NCBI RefSeq assembly: GCF_009765785.1
Contig: NZ_LMUT01000003.1
Location: 545,570 to 609,569, forward strand
Length of the DNA stretch: 64,000 bases
Direction: 5' to 3'
Source: Granulicella sp. L46
GTDB taxonomy: Bacteria; Acidobacteriota; Terriglobia; Terriglobales; Acidobacteriaceae
In this document: positions 35,357 through 43,606 of the stretch, piece by piece
How the letters are laid out: each line of letters starts with the position of its first letter
How positions within the stretch are numbered: the stretch's first letter is position 1
The notes under the pieces: generated by a model
What the model saw: only the letters and a program-made list of their open reading frames with translations
What the model was told of the DNA's origin: nothing
Databases searched by the model: none
Position numbers and translations under genes: made by a program

Positions 35357-36274
35357 ATGCCCCCTCGCCTCATCGCCATTGACCTCGACGGAACGCTCCT
35401 CAACTCCTCCGGCCAAGTCAGCCCCCGAAACCTCGCCGCCCTCCGCCTCGCCGAGTCATCCGGCATCGAAATCGTGATCTCCACCGGCCGCCGCCACAGC
35501 TTCGCCATGCGCGTCCTCCGCGACCTGAACCTTCAGCACTCATCCGCTGTCGTCAGCTCCAACGGCACGGTCATCCGCACCATTGGCTCCGAACTCATTC
35601 ATCGCACACACTTGCCGCTCTCCACCGCGCGCTGGCTCTGCGCGCACCTCAATGACTACCGCAGCACCCTCGTCCTCACCTTCGATCTCACCGGCCCCGA
35701 CGGCGAAGACTCCCGCGGTGCCCTCATCGTCGAACATCTCGACGATCTCCACACCAGCATCGGCCGCTGGATGCGCGCCAACGAGCCCTACATCCAGCAT
35801 GTCCAACACATCGAGGACGCTCTCAAGTCCGGCGCCAATCCACCCATCCAGATGATGCTCTGCGGCCCCATCGATCGCATGCGCGAGGCAGAAGCCCTGC
35901 TCGACCAGCACCCCTTCGTAACCGCCGTCGGTGAGCAGGAAGACACTCAGGCCGAGGTAGCACTCCACCGCACCACCTACCCTGAAACCGATCTCACCCT
36001 CTTGGATATTCTTCCCGCGGGCTGCTCCAAGGCCTCTGCCCTCGGACACCTCTCCAACCTCCGTGGCCTCACCCCAACCGACATCCTCGCTATCGGCGAC
36101 AACTGGAACGACGTCGCCATGCTCCGCCTAGCCGGCCAGGCCACCCTCATGTCCAATGCCCCCGACGACCTCAAGGCTCTCGCCTCCACGAGCGGATGGA
36201 CCATCGTCCCCTCAAATGACGAGGATGGTGTCGCCGTTGCCATCGAATCCGTACTAAGCCAGGTTCCGGTCTAG
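35357..36274 (+). CDS. HAD-superfamily hydrolase, Cof type
   Basis: A 305-residue phosphatase-like protein. Motif I is AIDLDGTLLNSSG (nucleophile Asp about 9, acid Asp about 11), motif II is ISTGRRHSFA, the C2-type cap lies in the middle, and the Lys plus motif IV is SKASALGHL...AIGDNWNDVAMLRLAG. Cof-type enzymes dephosphorylate sugar phosphates, nucleotides or flavin precursors; the substrate is not predictable. Divergent from thrC with a ~67-bp gap. Intact and standard in length. Confidence 0.92.
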   Translation: MPPRLIAIDLDGTLLNSSGQVSPRNLAALRLAESSGIEIVISTGRRHSFAMRVLRDLNLQHSSAVVSSNGTVIRTIGSELIHRTHLPLSTARWLCAHLNDYRSTLVLTFDLTGPDGEDSRGALIVEHLDDLHTSIGRWMRANEPYIQHVQHIEDALKSGANPPIQMMLCGPIDRMREAEALLDQHPFVTAVGEQEDTQAEVALHRTTYPETDLTLLDILPAGCSKASALGHLSNLRGLTPTDILAIGDNWNDVAMLRLAGQATLMSNAPDDLKALASTSGWTIVPSNDEDGVAVAIESVLSQVPV

Positions 36275-36310
36275 CTCCAATTCATCGGTAGCCTCAACCC
36301 GAAAACTCGC

Positions 36311-36490
36311 TCAGCCAGTCCAGACCGGGGAGGGCTTGGTCTGCTGCTCTTCCCGCGCCCGCAACATCTTGCGACTCATGCACGCGGCACATCGCCACGG
36401 ATACAGCCCAAGACGGCTATACAGCAGCCGTTCAAAGCTTGACTGCTTCGACCGAAACATCCGGCCCTTCTGGCAGCTCTGACAACGCAT
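36311..36490 (-). CDS. Small zinc-ribbon protein
   Basis: A 59-residue basic protein starting MRCQSCQKGRMFRS with a first C-x2-C and a second pair in WRCAACMSRKM, spaced like a four-Cys zinc ribbon. ATG 36490 has AGGAG about 8 nt upstream, which supports it over the longer frame starting at 36595. No named family recognised. It may bind nucleic acid or protein through the zinc knuckle. It stands alone between the HAD gene (convergent) and the transglycosylase gene (divergent). Confidence 0.65.
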   Translation of the reverse strand: MRCQSCQKGRMFRSKQSSFERLLYSRLGLYPWRCAACMSRKMLRAREEQQTKPSPVWTG

Positions 36491-36617
36491 AACTGTTCGC
36501 TCCTGAAAGTCAATTGGAAAAAACCAGCACGAACAACATCGGCAGTTCAGGTGAAAACTTCTAGGGAGTCTCGATCTCTTTGCTACCCGGATCAACGCGA
36601 TGATAGTCTCATAAACA

Positions 36618-37388
36618 GTGCAGATTCACCGTCTAACACGTATCTATCTAGGTTCCGCCCTTCTCCTCGCACCTTTCCTGTGCAAAAGTGCGGACGCATT
36701 TCAGCGCGTCACGCTGCGCAATGGCTTCTCCTACGATTGCGCCCGCTATGAGCCCATCGACGACTCCCACATCCGCCTCTTCCTTACCACCCAGGCCTCG
36801 GACTTCATCGATCTTTCCCGCCAATCCATCGCCACCATAGAAACCCTCCCCGACCCTCCTCAACCACCGTCCGCACCCGTGGCCTCTGCCGCAATCGCAG
36901 CCCCCAACGTTCCCGAACTCATCACCGCAGCCGGCGCCCAGCACCACATTGACGCCGACCTCCTCGCCAGCGTCATCCGCGCCGAGAGTGGCGGCCGCGC
37001 CAACGCCGTCTCCCGCACCGGGGCCCGTGGCCTCATGCAGCTCATGCCCGGCACCGCCCATCAGCTCGGCGTCAGCGACGCCTTCCGTCCCGACCAAAAC
37101 ATCGCCGGCGGCACCACCTACCTCGATCAGCTCCTCGATCGCTACGACCCCCACAACGACACGCACGGTCTGGCCCTCGCGCTCGCGGCCTACAACGCAG
37201 GCCCCGCCGCCGTCGACCGCTATCATGGCGTGCCCCCCTTCAGCGAAACCCGCGCCTACGTCGTTCGCGTCATGAATGAGTTCAAGCGCCGCAAGCTCGC
37301 CCTCGAACATGGAGCGACAGAGCATGCCCACCCCCAACTTTCCTCTCCCACCGCCTCCCTTGCCGTAGCGTCCCTCGGCTCTCGCTGA
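36618..37388 (+). CDS. Lytic transglycosylase (SLT domain)
   Basis: A 256-residue exported protein. Hydrophobic N-terminus (IYLGSALLLAPFLCKSADA) as a signal peptide, a small beta-rich segment (VTLRNGFSYDCARYEP...) and then the SLT domain: catalytic Glu in IRAESGGRANAVS (about residue 119), SRTGARGLMQLMPGTA, and LALALAAYNAGPAAVDRY. It cleaves peptidoglycan glycan strands with formation of 1,6-anhydro ends. Start is GTG 36618. Its stop overlaps the next gene's ATG by one base, so the two are probably co-expressed. Confidence 0.92.
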   Translation: MQIHRLTRIYLGSALLLAPFLCKSADAFQRVTLRNGFSYDCARYEPIDDSHIRLFLTTQASDFIDLSRQSIATIETLPDPPQPPSAPVASAAIAAPNVPELITAAGAQHHIDADLLASVIRAESGGRANAVSRTGARGLMQLMPGTAHQLGVSDAFRPDQNIAGGTTYLDQLLDRYDPHNDTHGLALALAAYNAGPAAVDRYHGVPPFSETRAYVVRVMNEFKRRKLALEHGATEHAHPQLSSPTASLAVASLGSR

Positions 37389-38470
37389 TGCCGAACCCAG
37401 ACCTCTCTCCTGGTGTCTCCAGCGTCCCTGCCCAGCCTTCCGCGAAAAAGGGTATCTTCTCCTCCCGCACCATGATTCCCGTCGTGCTGGTTCTCCTCGT
37501 CCTGATCATTTGGCTTGCCCGCGGCCACGCCTCCTTTGATTGGAAATCGCTAGGCCATCAGCTTCGTTCCGTCTCTCCAGTCCTCATTCTCATCGCCTTT
37601 GCCTCCACCTATCTCGGCTACGTGCTGCGCGCCTGGCGTTGGTCCGTGCTGCTCAAACCGCTGCATAAGACCACCACGTTCGAGATGGTTCCCTCTCAGT
37701 TCATCGGCTTCACCATCGTCGCCCTGTTTGGCCGCTTCGCCGACCTCGGCCGCCCCTACCTCATCGCACGTCGCCTCAAGACCCCGGTCGCCACGCAGCT
37801 CGCTGTTTACTCCATCGAGCGCGCCTTCGACCTCGCCTCCGCAGCCATCATCTTCTCCGTCACCCTCGCCTTCGCTCCAAAGAACATGCCGCACCACGAA
37901 GCCTTCGCTCGCGCCGGCGCCGTCTCCCTCGCGGCGACGCTCTTCCTCGCCGTCTTCGCCATCTCTCTCCGCCTCGCCGGCAACCACATCGCGAGCAGCG
38001 CCGCGAGCCTGCTTCGCCTCATGTCAGACTCCTTTGCGCAATCCGCCTCTGCCCGCATTCTCGAGTTCAGCCAGGGCCTTCGTATCATCTCCACCTTCGG
38101 AGAATTCTTCTCCGCGCTCGCCATTTCCCTCGGCATGTGGCTGCTCATCGCCTTCATGTACCTCGAAGCCGTCCACGCCTTCCGCGCCACACCATCCCTA
38201 GCCAACCTCAGCTTCGCCGGCACCATGTTGCTGCTCGCCACCGGCCTAGGCGGCTCACTGATCCAGCTTCCAATCCTCGGCTGGTTCACCCAGATCGCGG
38301 TCCTCGCCGCCGCCCTGCATGGCTTCTTCAACGTCCCCCTCGAGACCGCCACGGCCTGCGGCGTCGTCCTCCTGTTCGTCGCGAACCTCGCCATCATTCC
38401 CGGCGGCTTTATCGCCGCCCACTTCGAAGGCATCTCCCTCCGCGAAGCCGCAACAGCCCCCGCACCATAG
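37388..38470 (+). CDS. Flippase-like integral membrane protein (LPG synthase TM family)
   Basis: A 360-residue protein with about eight membrane segments matching the UPF0104 / lysylphosphatidylglycerol-synthase transmembrane domain: YLGYVLRAWRWSVLLKPL, FIGFTIVALFGRFADLGRPYLIARR and SIERAFDLASAA are conserved-looking signatures. Members without a catalytic domain are thought to flip lipids. It overlaps the transglycosylase gene by one base. The first ~25 residues are polar and probably cytoplasmic. Confidence 0.88.
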   Translation: MPNPDLSPGVSSVPAQPSAKKGIFSSRTMIPVVLVLLVLIIWLARGHASFDWKSLGHQLRSVSPVLILIAFASTYLGYVLRAWRWSVLLKPLHKTTTFEMVPSQFIGFTIVALFGRFADLGRPYLIARRLKTPVATQLAVYSIERAFDLASAAIIFSVTLAFAPKNMPHHEAFARAGAVSLAATLFLAVFAISLRLAGNHIASSAASLLRLMSDSFAQSASARILEFSQGLRIISTFGEFFSALAISLGMWLLIAFMYLEAVHAFRATPSLANLSFAGTMLLLATGLGGSLIQLPILGWFTQIAVLAAALHGFFNVPLETATACGVVLLFVANLAIIPGGFIAAHFEGISLREAATAPAP

Positions 38471-38484
38471 CCGCACTCAACGCC

Positions 38485-38502
38485 CGCCGTCCGCGCAGGA
38501 CC
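38485..38502. repeat. Short interspersed repeat (CGCCGTCCGCGCAGGAC family)
   Basis: An intergenic copy of the 17-bp core between the flippase-like gene and nrdR. Other copies are at 3648, 4515, 18030 and 57446. Confidence 0.6.
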
Positions 38503-38532
38503 GCCCTGCGCGTAGCAGTAAAATGAGAGCTT

Positions 38533-39018
38533 ATGAAATGTCCGTACTGCGGCTTCACTGAAGACAAGGTCATCGATAGCCGCGAGAGCAAAGAAGCCGA
38601 CTCCATCCGTCGCCGCCGCGAGTGCGAACGCTGCAACAAGCGCTTCACCACCTACGAGCGCCTCGACGAGATCCCCTATATGGTCGTCAAGAAAGACGGC
38701 CGCCGCGAAAACTTCGACCGCCAAAAGGTCCTCGCCGGCCTGCTCCACTCCTGCCAGAAACGCAAAGTCTCCGTCACCCAGATGCAGGAGATCGTCGACG
38801 CCGTGGAAGCCTTCGTCATCGACAGCCCTGAGCGCGAGCGCTCCACCGCATCAATCGGCGAACTCATCATGCACCGCCTCAAAGACATCGACACTGTCGC
38901 CTACATCCGCTTCGCCAGCGTCTATCGCGACTTCAAAGACGTCAACGAATTCAAGATCGAACTTGAAGGCCTGCTCAGCGGCAAAGACTCCCGCAACAAA
39001 CGCCCCAATCCCCGTTAA
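38533..39018 (+). CDS. nrdR: Transcriptional repressor NrdR
   Basis: A 161-residue repressor of ribonucleotide reductase genes. N-terminal zinc ribbon MKCPYCGFTEDKVIDSRESK...CERCNKRFTTYER with two C-x2-C pairs, then the ATP-cone (VVKKDGRRENFDRQKVLAGLLHSCQKRKVS) that senses ATP/dATP. Length and motif order are standard. No nrd gene is in the window, so its targets are elsewhere; no NrdR box was searched for systematically. Confidence 0.97.
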   Translation: MKCPYCGFTEDKVIDSRESKEADSIRRRRECERCNKRFTTYERLDEIPYMVVKKDGRRENFDRQKVLAGLLHSCQKRKVSVTQMQEIVDAVEAFVIDSPERERSTASIGELIMHRLKDIDTVAYIRFASVYRDFKDVNEFKIELEGLLSGKDSRNKRPNPR

Positions 39019-39048
39019 ATCCACCTCAGCATCCAAAGGAGCATGGTG

Positions 39049-39822
39049 ATGCCTCGAATCCCCGCTGTCCTCCTGTGCGCGCTCATCCTCACCGGCTGCA
39101 AGGAGCCACCCACTCCCGCCACCTCCGCGCCCGCCGCCACGCACATAACCGTGCACGCCGCGCCACCCGTCAACCGCGCCACCGCTGGCACCATCTCCGG
39201 CGTCGTCCGCTTCGATGGTCAACCCCCTGCGCGCATCCCCATCGACATGTCAGCCGACCCAGCCTGCAAGCTCCCCGACCTGCCCTATCTCACCGAGCAG
39301 ACCATCGTCACCGACCAGCAGCTGGCAAACGTCTACGTTTACATCAAGTCTGGAGCGCCTGGTTACACCGCCCTCCCGAACGCTCCGCCTGTCCGTCTCA
39401 ATCAGAAGGGCTGCCGCTATTCCCCGCACGTCATCGCCGTTCAGCAAGGCGGCTCCGTCACCTTCATCAACTCTGACTCGACCGTGCACAACATCCACAC
39501 CATGCCCGACCAGCCGGGCACCGTCTCCATCGACATCTCCCAGCCCGCCAACAGCGCTCCCCGCACCCGGGCCTTCCCCACACCTGAAGTGATGGTCCCC
39601 GTCCGCTGCAACAACCATCCCTGGATGAGCGCGTTCATCAACGTCGCCCCCAATCCATGGTTCGCTGTCACCGGCACCGATGGCAAATTTACTATTACCG
39701 ACGTCCCGCCCGGCACCTACACCCTGGCTGCGGTCCACGAAAAACTAGGCGAGCAGGACGTCCAGATCACCGTCCCTCCAAAATCGGCTGCCCAGGCGAG
39801 CTTCACTTTCTCCGCCAAATAG
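39049..39822 (+). CDS. Lipoprotein with cupredoxin-like copper motif
   Basis: A 257-residue lipoprotein: signal peptide with lipobox LILTGC (Cys about residue 17), a Pro/Ala/Thr linker, a beta-rich domain (SGVVRFDGQPPARIPIDMSAD), a plastocyanin-like segment with TVHNIHTM and VRCNNHPWMSAF, and a C-terminal domain GKFTITDVPPGTYTLAAVHE resembling carboxypeptidase-regulatory folds. The His and the C-x2-H-x2-M set could form a copper site; that is inference. ATG 39049 is used because AAAGGAG is 7 nt upstream; ATG 39043 is only one base from it. A small membrane-protein gene follows, suggesting a redox-related pair. Confidence 0.8.
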   Translation: MPRIPAVLLCALILTGCKEPPTPATSAPAATHITVHAAPPVNRATAGTISGVVRFDGQPPARIPIDMSADPACKLPDLPYLTEQTIVTDQQLANVYVYIKSGAPGYTALPNAPPVRLNQKGCRYSPHVIAVQQGGSVTFINSDSTVHNIHTMPDQPGTVSIDISQPANSAPRTRAFPTPEVMVPVRCNNHPWMSAFINVAPNPWFAVTGTDGKFTITDVPPGTYTLAAVHEKLGEQDVQITVPPKSAAQASFTFSAK

Positions 39823-39904
39823 CATCCAACCGGGAGTATCGTTTCACTACGCAACCAGCAACTCAACTCAAGCAGCGTAAAGCGCACGCCAGGAGCCAGC
39901 ACGC

Positions 39905-40216
39905 ATGAACGTCCATCTTGACCTTGCCACCCACACCATCCCTCTCTGGTTTCTCGTTCTCTCTCTCTTCCTTCCGCGCATCTGCATCGTGGTCGCGTGG
40001 TTCCAGCACAGCATGACGCAGTACATCCCGGCCGTCGTCGGCATCATCCCCGTCATCGTCGCTCTGCTCATCCCACGCCTCTTGATCCTCTTCTGGATCT
40101 ACAGCGATCAAGGTATCGGCCTCTGGTTCCTCATCCACGTCATCGGTCTGCTCGCAGCCTGGGGTGGTGGCGGTTCCCGCGTCTACTCCCGCCGCCGCGT
40201 CACCTACGTCGACTAG
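39905..40216 (+). CDS. Small three-helix membrane protein
   Basis: A 103-residue protein with three membrane segments (IPLWFLVLSLFLPRICIVVAWF, YIPAVVGIIPVIVALLIPRLLILFWIYS, GLWFLIHVIGLLAAWGGGG) and a basic C-terminus. AGGAG lies about 10 nt before ATG 39905. No named family recognised. It follows the cupredoxin-like lipoprotein by 82 bp and is closed by a strong terminator, so the two may be one transcript. Confidence 0.75.
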   Translation: MNVHLDLATHTIPLWFLVLSLFLPRICIVVAWFQHSMTQYIPAVVGIIPVIVALLIPRLLILFWIYSDQGIGLWFLIHVIGLLAAWGGGGSRVYSRRRVTYVD

Positions 40217-40229
40217 GCCATTCCCACCC

Positions 40230-40268
40230 AAAGCAGCGCAGCGGAATCTCCCTGCGCTGCTTTTCATT
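40230..40268 (+). terminator. Intrinsic terminator
   Basis: AAAGCAGCGCAG (40230-40241) pairs with CTGCGCTGC plus TTT (40252-40263), followed by TCATTC. It ends the transcript of the small membrane protein, before asd. Confidence 0.88.
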
Positions 40269-40334
40269 CACACCCGAAATACGTGACCTTTTCATAGCCT
40301 CTGAATGCTCACGCCTGCGATATCCTAGACAGAT

Positions 40335-41465
40335 ATGGAACGGCGAAACGTAGGCATTCTCGGCGCAACCGGCATGGTCGGTCAGCGGTTCATCCAGCTT
40401 CTGGAAAACCATCCCTGGTTCAACATCACCTGGCTCGCCGCCAGCGATCGCAGCGCCGGCAAGACTTACGCCGAAGCCTGCGCCTGGCGCCTCGACACGC
40501 CGCTCCCCAAACGCATCGCAGGCATGGTCCTGCAGCCAAACATCCCCGAGCTCTCCACCAGCGAAATCCCGCGCGTTATCTTCTCCTCCGTCGACGCTCC
40601 CATCGCCCGCGAGCTCGAGCCTCTCTTCGCCGCCGCCGGTTGCGCCGTCATCTCCAACTCGTCCGCCTTCCGCATGGCCCCCGACGTCCCCCTCGTAGTC
40701 CCCGAGGTCAACGCCGACCACCTCGCCTTCATCGAACAACAACCCACCCGCAAGCGATCAGGCGGCTACATCGTCACCAATCCCAACTGCTGTGCGATTG
40801 GCTTAGTTCTCCCCCTCGCTCCTCTCGAAGCCCGCTTCGGCATCGACAAACTTTTCGTCTCCACCCTGCAAGCCGTCTCCGGCGCCGGCTATCCCGGCGT
40901 AGCCTCACTCGACATCCTCGGCAACGTCATCCCCTACATCAAGAATGAAGAAGAGAAGCTCCAGGAAGAAGTAGCCAAGCTGCTCGGCACGGCTTCCACC
41001 TCTGGCTTCGAGCCCGCGCCCCTCACTCTCTCCGCACACTGCAACCGTGTCGCCGTAGTCGACGGTCACACCGAGTGCGTCAGCATCAAGCTCCGCAAGC
41101 CCGCAACCCACGAGCAGATCCTCCAGGCCTGGGCCGAATTCCAGCCCCTCCACGGCCAGGGTCTCGACGGCCTGCACCTCCCCTCAGCGCCGCTCTACCC
41201 AGTCGAGTACGCGCCCGAAGACACCCGCCCCCAGCCTCGCCTCGACCTCATGCGCGGCAACGGCATGGCCACCACCGTCGGCCGCCTCCGCCCCTGCTCC
41301 CTCTTCGACTGGAAGTTCACCCTGCTCTCCCACAACACCATTCGCGGAGCCGCCGGCGCCGCCCTCCTCAACGCCGAAATCCTCGCCGTCATGGGCAAGT
41401 TCGACTTCCGCGCGTACCCACCGATCTCGTCTGGTGAAAAATCAGCGACGCTGGTGCCTGCATGA
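40335..41465 (+). CDS. asd: Aspartate-semialdehyde dehydrogenase
   Basis: A 376-residue NADP-dependent enzyme reducing aspartyl-4-phosphate to aspartate semialdehyde, the branch-point for lysine and threonine. NADP motif GILGATGMVGQRF; catalytic Cys in IVTNPNCCAIGL (about residue 154); TLQAVSGAGYPG; His in SAHCNRVAVVDGHTE. Its length and motifs resemble the archaeal/fungal-type branch rather than the E. coli type. Its stop overlaps lysC by 4 bp (ATGA), so the two enzymes of consecutive steps are translationally coupled. Confidence 0.94.
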   Translation: MERRNVGILGATGMVGQRFIQLLENHPWFNITWLAASDRSAGKTYAEACAWRLDTPLPKRIAGMVLQPNIPELSTSEIPRVIFSSVDAPIARELEPLFAAAGCAVISNSSAFRMAPDVPLVVPEVNADHLAFIEQQPTRKRSGGYIVTNPNCCAIGLVLPLAPLEARFGIDKLFVSTLQAVSGAGYPGVASLDILGNVIPYIKNEEEKLQEEVAKLLGTASTSGFEPAPLTLSAHCNRVAVVDGHTECVSIKLRKPATHEQILQAWAEFQPLHGQGLDGLHLPSAPLYPVEYAPEDTRPQPRLDLMRGNGMATTVGRLRPCSLFDWKFTLLSHNTIRGAAGAALLNAEILAVMGKFDFRAYPPISSGEKSATLVPA

Positions 41466-42922
41466 GCACACCGCGCAGCAACATCGTCGTCATGAAGTTC
41501 GGCGGAACTTCCGTCGAGGACGCCACCGCCATTCTTCGCACCGCCGCCATCGTCGCCTCGCGCCTGCGTAGGAACCTCAACCCAATCGTCGTTGTCTCCG
41601 CGATGTCCAGGGTCACCGATACCCTGCTCGCTGCCGCAGCAGCCGCCGGCCGCAACGATCGCGAAGAGGCCCTCAAGATCTCCGACGCCCTGCGGACCCG
41701 CCATCTCAACACCGCCGCCGAGCTCGTCTCCAACCCTCCCAACTCCCATCCCGACGAACACGGCGACCGCCTCACCAGTCTCCAGCTCAACATCCACCAC
41801 GACTTCGACACCCTCGACGACCTTCTCCGCGGCATCTCCGCCGTAGGCGAACTCACGCCGCGCACCTCGGACAACGTAGTGAGCTTCGGCGAGCGCCTCT
41901 CGTCCGTCCTCGTCACCGCAGCCTTCGCCCAGCAATCCATCCCCAGCACCCACGTCGACGCCCGCACCGTCATCCTCACCGACAACCACTACGGCAAGGC
42001 AGCTCCCAACGAGCCCGCCATCGAAGCCGCGCTCACCGAGCAAGTCCTCCCCCTCATCGACCTCGGTCGCGTCCCCGTCATGGGCGGCTTTATCGGCTCC
42101 TGCAACGGCATCACCACCACCCTCGGCCGCGGCGGCTCCGACTACACCGCCGCCATCGTCGGCGGCGCTCTCCACGCCGGCGCCATCGAAATCTGGACCG
42201 ACGTCAACGGCATCATGACCACCGACCCGCGTATTGTCCCCGAAGCCCTGCGCGTCAAAACCATCTCCTTCGAAGAAGCCGCCGAGTTAGCCTACTTCGG
42301 CGCGAAAGTTCTTCACCCCGCGACCATCCTCCCCGCAGTGCAAAAGAACATCCCCGTCTTCGTTCTCAACTCCCGCAACGCCGACAATGAAGGCACCAAA
42401 ATCACCGCCACGCCTCCACCCTGCGCCAGCCCCTTCAAGTCCATCGCGGCGAAAAAGAAACTCACCATCATCGACATCGTCGCCAGCCGCATGCTCCTCG
42501 CGCACGGCTTCCTCGCCGCCGTCTTCGCCATCTTCGACAAGCACGGCTGCGCCATCGACATGGTCTCCACCTCCGAGATCTCCGTCTCCGTTACCGTCGA
42601 CTCCAAGGAAGCCCTGCCTGCCATCTGCGCCGACCTCGGCCAGATCGCCGACGTCAAATACGAAGGCAACAAAGCTCTCATCTGCCTGGTCGGCGAAGAC
42701 ATTCGCGGCCAGTCCGGCATCTCCGGCCAGGTCTTCTCCTCCATCGCCCACGTCAACGTGCGCATGATCTCGCAGGGCGCCAGCGAAATCAACATGAGCT
42801 TCATGGTCAACGAAGAAGACGTAGACGAAGCCCTCCGCTCCCTCCACAAAAAATTCTTCGCCAACCCCGACCCCACCATCTTCGACATCGAAGCTCGCGT
42901 CGCGGCAATGGACAACGTTTAG
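41462..42922 (+). CDS. lysC: Aspartate kinase
   Basis: A 486-residue kinase phosphorylating aspartate at the first step of the lysine/threonine pathway. VMKFGGTSVEDA is the nucleotide-binding start; GRGGSDYTAAIVGGAL and EIWTDVNGIMTTDPRIV are catalytic-domain signatures. Two C-terminal ACT domains (ITIIDIVASRMLLAHGFLAAVFAIF... and ALICLVGEDIRGQSGISGQVF) allow feedback control, probably by lysine and/or threonine. It resembles the long single-polypeptide (LysC/ThrA-type) kinases rather than those with internal starts. A repeat element follows before the next gene. Confidence 0.95.
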   Translation: MSTPRSNIVVMKFGGTSVEDATAILRTAAIVASRLRRNLNPIVVVSAMSRVTDTLLAAAAAAGRNDREEALKISDALRTRHLNTAAELVSNPPNSHPDEHGDRLTSLQLNIHHDFDTLDDLLRGISAVGELTPRTSDNVVSFGERLSSVLVTAAFAQQSIPSTHVDARTVILTDNHYGKAAPNEPAIEAALTEQVLPLIDLGRVPVMGGFIGSCNGITTTLGRGGSDYTAAIVGGALHAGAIEIWTDVNGIMTTDPRIVPEALRVKTISFEEAAELAYFGAKVLHPATILPAVQKNIPVFVLNSRNADNEGTKITATPPPCASPFKSIAAKKKLTIIDIVASRMLLAHGFLAAVFAIFDKHGCAIDMVSTSEISVSVTVDSKEALPAICADLGQIADVKYEGNKALICLVGEDIRGQSGISGQVFSSIAHVNVRMISQGASEINMSFMVNEEDVDEALRSLHKKFFANPDPTIFDIEARVAAMDNV

Positions 42923-42953
42923 AATTTTTCATTCGTGGACGCCCTTATGTTGC

Positions 42954-42994
42954 CGTCATCCTGAGCGAAGCGCGCAGCGCGTAGTCGAAGGATC
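42954..42994. repeat. GTCATCCTGAGCG-family repeat between lysC and the next gene
   Basis: GTCATCCTGAGCGAAGCGCG, then CAGCGCGTAGTCGAAGGATC, 31 bp after the lysC stop. It is nearly the same as the copy inside recG at 4534-4573. A GGGGTACCCC palindrome lies at 43028-43037. Confidence 0.75.
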
Positions 42995-43042
42995 CTTGTA
43001 TTCTGCTCGCACCGCCGATACTCTTCGAGGGGTACCCCAGCG

Positions 43043-43597
43043 ATGGCGCCAGTTCACGTCAACATCAAATCCCGCTCAACACTACTATTCATCGCATCCG
43101 CCTCGCTCTTGCTCGCCAACCTCCACGCTTTCGTCGCCCTCTCTCACAGACTCACATCCGTCGCAAGTCTGCTCGGCATCCTTCTCACCGGTTCCGTTGT
43201 TTGGAACCTCTATCAGCTTCACGACCAACTCTCCCCAGAGCCCCAAGACAAGCCCTCAACGTCATGGATTGATGCACTCTTCGCTGTAGCGGGTACAGCT
43301 CTCCTGCTGGTAAACCGATTCATTCATCTCAGGCCTTCATGGCATGGCGTTTTTAGCATTGCTGGATGGCTGCTAATTATCGCCTGCTGGTCATTCCCAA
43401 CCTCACGCGCACAATCGTTCGCCGTCTCTGGCGTCTGCCTTATCGCGATCACCGACATTCGCTGGAGGACATTCGCCGCTTTCCGTGATGTGCCAACCTA
43501 CGTAACGATTGTCCTCGGCGTGCTCTGGCTGACGGTATCCGCACTCACCTACCTCTACCTTTCCCGCCGAGCTGCATCTCCTTCGCCGCGGGTCTAA
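43043..43597 (+). CDS. Integral membrane protein of unknown function
   Basis: A 184-residue protein with about six membrane segments (LLFIASASLLLANLHAFVAL, SLLGILLTGSVVWNLY, WIDALFAVAGTALLLVNRFI, VFSIAGWLLIIACWS, and two near the C-terminus including VTIVLGVLWLTVSALTYLYL). No recognised family. Its base composition is visibly less GC-rich than lysC and dapB on either side, and it breaks the lysC-dapB succession; this may be an insertion. It ends 9 bp before dapB, so dapB may depend on its transcript. Confidence 0.7.
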   Translation: MAPVHVNIKSRSTLLFIASASLLLANLHAFVALSHRLTSVASLLGILLTGSVVWNLYQLHDQLSPEPQDKPSTSWIDALFAVAGTALLLVNRFIHLRPSWHGVFSIAGWLLIIACWSFPTSRAQSFAVSGVCLIAITDIRWRTFAAFRDVPTYVTIVLGVLWLTVSALTYLYLSRRAASPSPRV

Positions 43598-43606
43598 ACT
43601 AGTCCC

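Noticed and set aside
40269-40334. Lysine riboswitch upstream of asd
   Set aside because: The gap between the preceding terminator and asd is about 66 bp, too short for the lysine riboswitch, and no matching conserved bases were seen.
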